Assembly: GCA_036404255.1 (NCBI GenBank)
Contig: DASWOP010000079.1
Coordinates: forward strand, 1-9,469
Origin: JARLFX01 sp036404255
GTDB lineage: Bacteria > Acidobacteriota > Terriglobia > Terriglobales > Acidobacteriaceae
Direction: 5' to 3'
DNA length: 9,469 nt
Made by a program: the position numbers and the translations under genes
Shown here: piece after piece, positions 1 through 5,146 of the stretch
Layout of the letters: each line of letters opens with the position of its first letter
How positions within the stretch are numbered: position 1 is the first letter of the stretch
Notes under the pieces: generated by a model
What the model was told of the DNA's origin: nothing
Databases searched by the model: none
Seen by the model: only the letters and a program-made list of their open reading frames with translations

Positions 1-1
1 A

Positions 2-664
2 AAATTCAACCTGCTGATGGGCCGCGAACTACAGCGCAAGAGCGGCGAGCCTGAGCAGATCGTATTGATGACACCCATCCTCGAAGGCCTCGACGGCGTG
101 CAGAAGATGTCGAAGTCGCTCGGCAACGCCATCGGCATCAAAGAAGCACCAGCCGACATGTACGGCAAGCTGATGTCCATCTCCGACGATCTGATGTGGA
201 AGTACTGGACCTTCCTCACCGATCTCCGCCCCAGCGAGATCGACCAGATGAAAGCAGACGTTGCCGCCGGCAAACTGCACCCGATGGAAGCGAAGAAGCA
301 ACTCGCGCGCAGCATCGTAGCCGACTTCCATTCGCAGGAAGAAGCCCAGCGTGCCGATGCCAACTGGGCCACGCAATTCCAGAAGGGCGGCGTCGCGGAA
401 GACCTGCCTGTCGTGAAGATCGACCTCGCCGTTGACGGTCTGCTCGACCCAACCGCATTAGTCCAAACCATTCGCATCGCGAAACTGCTGCATCTCGCCG
501 GTCTCGCCGCATCCATGGGCGAAGCCAACCGCAAACTCTCCGAAAAGGCCGTCAGCCTGAACGGCGAAAAGATCGCTGACAAGACCGTGGCGCTGGAAAC
601 CTCCGGCGGTTCCCCCACACTCCGCCTTGGCAAACGCGCCGTCCGCGTGGAATGGGTGCGGTAA
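2..664 (+). CDS. tyrS: Tyrosyl-tRNA synthetase, C-terminal part (5' end outside window)
   Basis: This enzyme charges tRNA-Tyr with tyrosine in the cytoplasm, using ATP. The reading frame is open to the left edge and starts in the conserved stretch KFNLLMGREL, part of the class I catalytic core, so the Rossmann-fold N-terminus with the HIGH motif lies upstream of the window. About 220 residues are visible. The ATP-binding loop KMSKS is intact near visible residues 35-39, after LEGLDGVQ and before LGN. This loop suggests the TyrZ-like (type 2) bacterial subfamily rather than the E. coli type, which has KFGKT. The anticodon-binding region follows, and the last 65 or so residues (IRIAKLLHLAGLA, then EANRKLSEKAVSLNGEKI) form an S4 RNA-binding domain. 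The ATG at 17 is an internal methionine, not the start. The product is secure; only its N-terminus is unseen. Confidence 0.97.
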   Translation, partial: KFNLLMGRELQRKSGEPEQIVLMTPILEGLDGVQKMSKSLGNAIGIKEAPADMYGKLMSISDDLMWKYWTFLTDLRPSEIDQMKADVAAGKLHPMEAKKQLARSIVADFHSQEEAQRADANWATQFQKGGVAEDLPVVKIDLAVDGLLDPTALVQTIRIAKLLHLAGLAASMGEANRKLSEKAVSLNGEKIADKTVALETSGGSPTLRLGKRAVRVEWVR

Positions 665-740
665 GAGCTCTTCGATCATTACCATCTACTCCGTGACGCC
701 AATCACTTCCCTTGCGCTCGCAACACGATAACCTCCGCGC

Positions 741-1421
741 ATGAGAGTTCGTTCGTTTGCAACTCTGCTCTTCCTCGCCGCGATGCCCCTGGCCGCAGCC
801 ACCAAGACCCATACCGTCGCTCTCGGCGCCGCGCGCCACGAACCCTACCAGCCGCCCGATGCGGACAAGAAGCTGAAGGGCAAGGAAGCCATCCTGCTCA
901 AAATCCGGCCTCTCATCATCGACGGTCGCCAAAAGGAGTGGACCACCGGCGACACGCACGACGTCACCGACCGCACCTACACCGTCCGCCGCGCCCTGCG
1001 CCTGAATGACGCCCTCCCGGGCGAGGCCGCCCACTGGATCTGGCAACCCGGCCCATGGCTCACCGTCGATCGCGTCACCGGCCACATCGCCGCGCTGCAT
1101 CTGCCGAGCTTCGACCCGGCGGTCTCCCAAGCAGTATGGTTCCGCGACTACGCGGCCTACTGCGGCGTGAACTCCACCGCAAAATCACAGACACTGGTCG
1201 CCGTCGTAGCGCAGATCGGCGCGCGCCGTGCCGTGGTGCAGCACAACATCGGCAAATGGGACCCGCAGCAGCACGAGCAGCCCGTATGCGCGCCAGCGCA
1301 GTGGCAGCGCCAGCCCGTCCGCGTACGCCTGCAACCGACGGGGGCGCCCGCAATTGATATGGAAATTGTCGGCGCCACCTCATCGCTCATCGAAGACGGC
1401 GACGGGCCAGACGAGCCGTAA
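741..1421 (+). CDS. Exported hypothetical protein with two cysteines
   Basis: I do not recognise a named family. The 226-residue protein starts with a clear Sec signal peptide (MRVRS, a hydrophobic run of Leu, Phe and Ala, then LAAA with likely cleavage near residue 20), so the mature part of about 205 residues should be periplasmic or extracellular. It has no membrane segment after the signal. The middle carries many aromatic residues (HWIWQPGPW at 98-106, WFRDYAAYCG at 133-142). Only two cysteines remain after cleavage, C141 and C183, which could form a disulfide. The end is acidic (IEDGDGPDEP). No Shine-Dalgarno sequence is evident before the ATG; a GATAAC box at 727-732 lies close enough for a leaderless transcript, which is speculation. 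It lies 76 bases after tyrS on the same strand but shows no functional link to it. Coding status is supported by the signal peptide and the long open frame. Confidence 0.8.
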   Translation: MRVRSFATLLFLAAMPLAAATKTHTVALGAARHEPYQPPDADKKLKGKEAILLKIRPLIIDGRQKEWTTGDTHDVTDRTYTVRRALRLNDALPGEAAHWIWQPGPWLTVDRVTGHIAALHLPSFDPAVSQAVWFRDYAAYCGVNSTAKSQTLVAVVAQIGARRAVVQHNIGKWDPQQHEQPVCAPAQWQRQPVRVRLQPTGAPAIDMEIVGATSSLIEDGDGPDEP

Positions 1422-1514
1422 CTTATAAATTCGCAATTCTTATCCGTCAGGGAGCCCAGAAGCCTACTGTAGTATGTATTTCGTCAAGTTTGACCGTTAT
1501 TCGTTGCTCTGGAA

Positions 1515-1520
1515 GCGAGG
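1515..1520 (+). promoter_or_regulatory. Ribosome binding site that sets the protease start
   Basis: GCGAGG lies 7 bases before the ATG at 1528. This site, together with the signal peptide that starts exactly at that ATG, favours 1528 over the in-frame ATG at 1474. The upstream start would add 18 charged and aromatic residues in front of the signal and has no comparable site. Confidence 0.6.
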
Positions 1521-1527
1521 ATTACTC

Positions 1528-2610
1528 ATGAAACCCCTATTTGCTCTCGCCTTGTCCCTGTTCGCTCTTCCACTCGTCGCACAACCGACCACGGCATCTC
1601 CCGATACAAGAACCATCTTCGCGCACGCAAAGGACGCCACTGTCATCATCCTCGCCGGAGAAGGAGCAGGTCGCCTACGTTCCATCGCCACCGGTGTCAT
1701 CATTTCAAAAGACGGTGTGCTGCTTACTGCATTGCATGCCGTAAAAGGAGCTAATGAGGTACAGGTCCGTATGGCGAACGGAGATGTATTTGACCGAGTT
1801 GTCCTGCTCGGTTTCGACGAACGCCGCGATGTCGCCGCACTGAAGATCACAGCAGGCTCATTGCCTGCAATCCCAATTGGTGGCACTTCGGCGCTTGCGC
1901 AGGGCGACCCGGTTTATGCGATCACCAATGCAGACGGTCTTTCTTGGTCAGCCACGGAAGGCATACTCTCAGCCATTCGTACCGCCGATGAAGTCCCCGG
2001 TGTCGGTTCAGGATTCCGCTTACTGCAGTTCACCGCACCAGTTGCGCCTGGCTCCAGCGGAGGCGCGCTGGTAGATCGCTCGGGAGCGCTCGTCGGTATC
2101 ATCACTAGCCGCAAGGGGGCGGCGGCTTTTGCCATCCCAATAGAAAATGTTCAAGGCCTACAGGATTCTGGGCTTCATACTGTACTTGGATCAGGATCAT
2201 CGCTGCAGATGCCGAGCAAGCTCGAAGCTGGTGTGCCGCAGTCGAGTGCGGCTATTGCAAACGCCGACCCAAGACAAATTCTCAAGAATGCAAAGACGAT
2301 CTATATCCACTCGAAGACGTCTTTTCTCACCGTCGACACTCTGGAACGGGCGCTAGCTCTCCAAAAAGAATGGCCGCAGCTCGATCTTACCCTCGTTGGC
2401 GATCGTCAGGTTGCCGATCTCTACATCGAGATCGATCGCCCACTATTCACCTATGTACACACCTTCATTATCTCTGACAAGAAAACCAGCATCGTTCTGG
2501 GCTCAGGTAAAGTCACCGCGTGGGACGGCACCATAGCTTCAGGCGGCCTTGCAAAAGACATCGTCAAAATATTCACCAAGGCGCGCCTCCCACAAGAGCC
2601 CAAGAAATAA
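1528..2610 (+). CDS. Exported trypsin-like (S1C/HtrA-type) serine protease with an unfamiliar C-terminal domain
   Basis: This is a predicted periplasmic or secreted endopeptidase of 360 residues. The signal peptide MKPLFALALSLFALPLVAQ ends near residue 19. The protease domain covers about residues 25-220 and carries a complete triad: H70 in LLTALHAV, D101 in DERRDVAAL and S177 in the oxyanion loop APGSSGGALVD. This pattern matches the DegP/HtrA and S1C family. Unlike DegP, no PDZ domain is visible. Instead, residues about 245-360 form a separate alpha/beta-looking domain (AKTIYIHSKT, then VADLYIEIDR, TFIISDKK, LAKDIVKIFTKARLP) that I cannot name. A Ser/Gln-rich linker at about 216-245 joins the two parts. 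The gene looks less GC-rich at third positions than its neighbours, a weak hint of separate ancestry. It is convergent with the hydrolase gene, with only 8 bases between stop codons. The protease call is firm; the substrate is unknown. Confidence 0.9.
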   Translation: MKPLFALALSLFALPLVAQPTTASPDTRTIFAHAKDATVIILAGEGAGRLRSIATGVIISKDGVLLTALHAVKGANEVQVRMANGDVFDRVVLLGFDERRDVAALKITAGSLPAIPIGGTSALAQGDPVYAITNADGLSWSATEGILSAIRTADEVPGVGSGFRLLQFTAPVAPGSSGGALVDRSGALVGIITSRKGAAAFAIPIENVQGLQDSGLHTVLGSGSSLQMPSKLEAGVPQSSAAIANADPRQILKNAKTIYIHSKTSFLTVDTLERALALQKEWPQLDLTLVGDRQVADLYIEIDRPLFTYVHTFIISDKKTSIVLGSGKVTAWDGTIASGGLAKDIVKIFTKARLPQEPKK

Positions 2611-2618
2611 CCGTCGCC

Positions 2619-3623
2619 TCACCTCCTAGGCAGCACCTTAATCGTCCTCAGCCATATCGCCGCGAACTCCGGCCAGTGCGTCACCGGCAGCGGCCCCGGC
2701 CTGAGCCCATAGCCATGCCCGCCTTCACCGAATATATGCAGCTCCGCTGGCACCTTCGCCGCCTTCAAGCCCTGGAAGTACAGTAGCGCATTCTCTTCGT
2801 GGACGGGGTCGTCCTCCGCCTGCACCAGGAACGTCGGCGGAGTGCTGGCGGTTGGCGTCGCCTCCGGCGTCAACTTTGTCAGTCCGGCATCGGTCAGATA
2901 CGCAGGATAGATCACGATGGCAAAATCTGGCCGCGTGTTGATCGCCGTATCAGCATCGCTCTCTCCCTTATAGCGAAAATCGGAATGGTTACTGAGCATC
3001 ACCGCCAGGTGCCCTCCCGCGGAAAATCCCAGCACGCCGACGCGATTGGGGTCGATCTTCCACTCCGCCGCGTGCGCCCTCGTGATCCGCATCGCCTGCT
3101 GTGCGTCCTCCAGGTCCTCCGTGCGCTCGGGATAGTGCCCTTGCCCCTTGCCGTCAGCCTTGTTGATCGGCACACGGTACTTGGAGAGCACGCAGGTCAC
3201 GCCCAATGAATTCAGCCACGTGCACACCTCCGTGCCTTCCAGGTCATACGCCAGAATGCGGTAGCCACCGCCGGGCAGCACTACCACCGCCGCGCCGGTA
3301 TTCTTCGCCGCTGTGGGTTTATAGACCGCGAGCGTTGGCTGGCTGACATTCGTCATATGCATGAGCGGTTTTCCATCCACAAGCCGGTCTGTCGCCTTGG
3401 TGGCGTCCTGCTCAGGCCCTGGCATCACAACCGTTTCCGGCGCACCGTGGGGCCAGAGAGGCAGCGTAATCTGCTGTGCCAGAGCACCGACAGTCACACA
3501 GACGGGAACAAGAGTGGCAAAAAGGGCACGGCGCAGTATCCGATAGGTCTTCACGCCAAGAATTTTACGCCAGCCCGTTTGTAGCTGTCCCTGCGAATCC
3601 ATGAAACGATTTGCCGTCCGCAT
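2619..3623 (-). CDS. Exported alpha/beta hydrolase, acetyl-esterase-like
   Basis: This is a predicted secreted serine esterase of 334 residues, resembling the carbohydrate acetyl-esterase or xylanase-associated hydrolases of plant-polymer-degrading bacteria. After the signal comes the family opening LPLWPHGAPE (54-63). The oxyanion segment PGGGY is at 117-121, the nucleophile elbow GFSAGG has S201, the acid is D271 or D272 in QAEDDPVH, and the catalytic histidine is H303 in GEGGHGYG, so the triad is complete. The ATG at 3623 has a strong Shine-Dalgarno sequence (AGAGGA, 5 bases away). It therefore appears to be the true start, although it gives a long polar n-region of about 30 residues before the hydrophobic segment ALFATLVPVCVTVGALAQ. 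A GTG at codon 24 (3554) is an alternative with no good ribosome site. It is divergent from the peroxiredoxin gene. The acetyl-ester substrate is inferred from resemblance only. Confidence 0.88.
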   Translation of the reverse strand: MRTANRFMDSQGQLQTGWRKILGVKTYRILRRALFATLVPVCVTVGALAQQITLPLWPHGAPETVVMPGPEQDATKATDRLVDGKPLMHMTNVSQPTLAVYKPTAAKNTGAAVVVLPGGGYRILAYDLEGTEVCTWLNSLGVTCVLSKYRVPINKADGKGQGHYPERTEDLEDAQQAMRITRAHAAEWKIDPNRVGVLGFSAGGHLAVMLSNHSDFRYKGESDADTAINTRPDFAIVIYPAYLTDAGLTKLTPEATPTASTPPTFLVQAEDDPVHEENALLYFQGLKAAKVPAELHIFGEGGHGYGLRPGPLPVTHWPEFAAIWLRTIKVLPRR

Positions 3624-3698
3624 GCGTATCCTCTAAACAGCGTCCTGTGCAGTCTCCTGCCACCGCGCTTTGCCCCGAAAGCTGAAAGAGGAAACCTC
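3624..3698. promoter_or_regulatory. Divergent intergenic region, hydrolase/peroxiredoxin
   Basis: These 75 bases must hold the start signals for both divergent genes. Clear Shine-Dalgarno sequences lie at each end: AGAGGA for the hydrolase (3629-3634, minus strand) and AAGAGGA for the peroxiredoxin (3685-3692 area). I see no convincing -35/-10 pair. A small inverted repeat ACAG-N4-CTGT at 3637-3648 is too short to call an operator. Confidence 0.45.
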
Positions 3699-4244
3699 AT
3701 GCGTCATCCCCGCTTATTCGCATCTCTCATTCTTGTCACCATTGCCGCCACCCTCTTCACCCTCCATGCGCGCGCCGCCGATGCCGCACCGCTCGCCGTC
3801 GGCTCCATCGCGCCCAACTTCACTCTGCCCTCGCAAGACAATGCACCCGTCTCGCTCCACAGCTTCAAGGGCAAGTGGGTCGTTCTCTACTTCTACCCAA
3901 AAGATAAAACGACCGGCTGTACCATTGAGGCGCATAACTTCCAGCGCGACCAGGCCAAATACACTGCGGCCAACGCAGCCGTACTCGGCGTAAGCCTCGA
4001 TACGCCGGACAGTCACAAGAGCTTCTGCACGCAGGAGAACCTCACCTTCAAACTCCTCGCAGATCCATCACACAAAGTGGTGGATACCTACGATGTGCCC
4101 GTGAATGACCACATGGGCATGAAGTATGCCTCGCGCTGGACGTATCTGATTGCACCCGACGGCCGCATCGCAAAGGTGTGGACTAAGGTGTCCGTAAACG
4201 AGCACAGTGATGAAGTGCTGGCCGCCATCGCCGCTGCCAAGTAG
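3699..4244 (+). CDS. Exported peroxiredoxin of the PrxQ/BCP type
   Basis: This thiol peroxidase would reduce hydrogen peroxide and organic hydroperoxides, re-reduced by thioredoxin-like partners. The 181-residue protein has a Sec signal (MRHPRLFASLILVTIAATLF, likely cleavage after HARA, near residue 26), so it acts outside the cytoplasm. The AhpC/TSA fold starts at VGSIAPNFTLPSQD. The active site YPKDKTTGCT holds the peroxidatic C74. E. coli BCP has a resolving cysteine five residues later; here that position is H79 (EAHNF). A second cysteine, C110 in SHKSFCTQEN, lies 36 residues after C74. This is the spacing I recall for the alpha-3 resolving cysteine in PrxQ proteins such as that of Xylella, so an atypical 2-Cys mechanism is likely. 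The C-terminal RWTYLIAPDGRIAKVW strand is typical. The ATG is set by AAGAGGA just upstream. The gene ends in the two-way terminator. Confidence 0.93.
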   Translation: MRHPRLFASLILVTIAATLFTLHARAADAAPLAVGSIAPNFTLPSQDNAPVSLHSFKGKWVVLYFYPKDKTTGCTIEAHNFQRDQAKYTAANAAVLGVSLDTPDSHKSFCTQENLTFKLLADPSHKVVDTYDVPVNDHMGMKYASRWTYLIAPDGRIAKVWTKVSVNEHSDEVLAAIAAAK

Positions 4245-4274
4245 CTTTGTTCACGAAGCAAGCGTGCCGCACAC

Positions 4275-4318
4275 GCAAAAACGCCCGGAGCTCCATACGG
4301 AGTGCCGGGCGTTTTTGC
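4275..4318. terminator. Bidirectional intrinsic terminator between convergent genes
   Basis: A perfect 14-bp stem (arms 4275-4288 and 4305-4318, core CGCCCGG/CCGGGCG) continues, after one A-G mismatch and a G-T pair, into an inner CTCC/GGAG stem with an ATAC loop. The left flank is an A-run and the right flank a T-run, so the RNA from either strand ends the hairpin with a U-run. It lies 30 bases after the peroxiredoxin stop and 16 bases beyond the H1-like stop on the other strand, so it probably ends both transcripts. Confidence 0.92.
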
Positions 4319-4334
4319 TTGCCTTAGATTACAG

Positions 4335-5042
4335 TTACTTCTTTGCAGCCTTCTTGGTTGCTTTCTTTACAGCCTTCTTGACGGCTTTCTTTGCCGGCGC
4401 CTTCTTTGCTGGTGCCTTTACTGCCTTCTTGACGGCCTTCTTTACTGCCTTCTTCACTGCTTTTTTCTTCGTTGCCAAGGGAATACCTCGATTGGTAGAT
4501 TTTTTGGTGCTCTTTTTTGTAGCAGCCTTTTTAGGGGCAGCCTTACCGCCGCGCAGAGCGTTCAATTTCTTCGCGGCAGATTTTGCGGCCTTTTTTACGG
4601 CCTTCTTGGGTGCGGCCTTCTTCACCGCTTTTTTCTTCGCGGGCGCGGCCACCTTCTTGGCGGCTTTCTTTACAACCTTTTTCGCCGCCTTCTTGACTAC
4701 AGCTTTCTTGACCACGGCCTTCTTCTTTGCAGGCGCGCTCTTCTTCTTCGCCGCGACTGGCTTCGCTACCAGAGCAGCGACATTCTTCTGCGGCGTTACC
4801 GAGGGCCGTGCCGGCGGCGTGTAGTTACTCACCGGGGTGGATGGCATGGAGAAAACCTCAGCCTCTTCCGAGTGAGGCTCATCGTCCTGCACATGATCCT
4901 CTTCCGGCTCTAGCTCATCGTCGTCATCGTCAGACGAAACTGTCATGCTGGTCTCTTCTTCTTCATCTTCGCCAAAATGGTCGTCGTCATAGTCTGAAAA
5001 AAGATCGGCGGCGGCGCGAAGTGTGTATTCATCCTGCGACAT
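4335..5042 (-). CDS. Histone H1-like protein with acidic N-terminus and Lys/Ala-rich repeat tail
   Basis: This is a predicted DNA-binding, nucleoid-associated protein of 235 residues. Two halves of opposite charge are visible. Residues 1-62 hold 29 Asp/Glu, one Arg and no Lys, with runs such as GEDEEEE and SSDDDDDE. Residues 63-85 are a Pro/Ser/Thr linker. Residues 86-235 hold about 59 lysines and no acidic residue, mostly in AKK, AVKK and APAKK repeats like the C-terminal tail of eukaryotic H1 and chlamydial Hc2. A short non-repeat break (LNALRGGKAA, then STNRGIPLA) splits the basic half. No globular winged-helix domain is present. The ATG has a strong ribosome site (GGAGGA, 5047-5052). The very lysine-rich codon pattern makes long antisense frames, which are not genes. 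The DNA-binding role is inferred from composition; the acidic head is unusual and could mask the tail or bind basic proteins. Confidence 0.88.
   Translation of the reverse strand: MSQDEYTLRAAADLFSDYDDDHFGEDEEEETSMTVSSDDDDDELEPEEDHVQDDEPHSEEAEVFSMPSTPVSNYTPPARPSVTPQKNVAALVAKPVAAKKKSAPAKKKAVVKKAVVKKAAKKVVKKAAKKVAAPAKKKAVKKAAPKKAVKKAAKSAAKKLNALRGGKAAPKKAATKKSTKKSTNRGIPLATKKKAVKKAVKKAVKKAVKAPAKKAPAKKAVKKAVKKATKKAAKK
4338..4787 (-). repeat. Internal degenerate repeats encoding AKK/AVKK units
   Basis: The 3' two-thirds of the H1-like gene consists of many near-copies of short units encoding Lys-Lys-Ala-Val and Ala-Pro-Ala-Lys-Lys. The most regular blocks are at the 3' end (about 4338-4470) and at about 4590-4740. 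Such DNA can change copy number by slippage or recombination, so repeat number may differ between strains. Confidence 0.7.
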
Positions 5043-5058
5043 ATTTTCCTCCGTAGGC

Positions 5059-5082
5059 AGAGCGTCCCAGTAGTATCGCTCT
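5059..5082. repeat. Inverted repeat AGAGCG-N12-CGCTCT upstream of the H1-like gene
   Basis: Two perfect 6-base arms (5059-5064 and 5077-5082) lie 17 bases before the start codon of the H1-like gene, just upstream of its ribosome site, and overlap a possible -10 box. It could be an operator or a short leader hairpin. Arms this short could also be chance. Confidence 0.35.
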
Positions 5083-5100
5083 ATTGGATTACAGAGACAA
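5072..5100 (-). promoter_or_regulatory. Possible sigma-70 promoter of the H1-like gene
   Basis: Read on the minus strand, TTGTCT (5095-5100) and GATACT (5072-5077) are separated by exactly 17 bases. Each matches the consensus at 4 of 6 positions. The start point would lie about 25 bases before the ATG, with room for the GGAGGA site. No other pair in the 104-base gap looks better. Confidence 0.35.
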
Positions 5101-5146
5101 GGATGCGCTTACTTCTTAGCGAAGGCAAGAGGGAAATAGCAATTTA

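Noticed and set aside
552..1130. Minus-strand frame of 192 codons opposite tyrS and the hypothetical protein
   Set aside because: It overlaps the tyrS S4 domain and the signal peptide of the next gene on the other strand, and has no domain or ribosome site.
1490..1495. TTGACC as a -35 box for the protease gene
   Set aside because: No -10-like hexamer lies 16-18 bases downstream, where the sequence is GC-rich and runs into the ribosome site.
1474..1527. Upstream in-frame ATG extending the protease by 18 residues
   Set aside because: The signal peptide and the GCGAGG site both point to the ATG at 1528.
4207..4824. Long plus-strand open frame rich in Phe/Ala, resembling a membrane protein
   Set aside because: It is the exact antisense of the lysine-rich H1-like gene: AAG/GCC codons read backwards give Phe, Ala and Leu. 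It starts inside the peroxiredoxin gene, has no ribosome site and spans the terminator.
4302..4913. Second plus-strand frame rich in Leu/Cys over the same region
   Set aside because: It is another antisense shadow of the repeat DNA, with low-complexity composition and a start inside the terminator hairpin.
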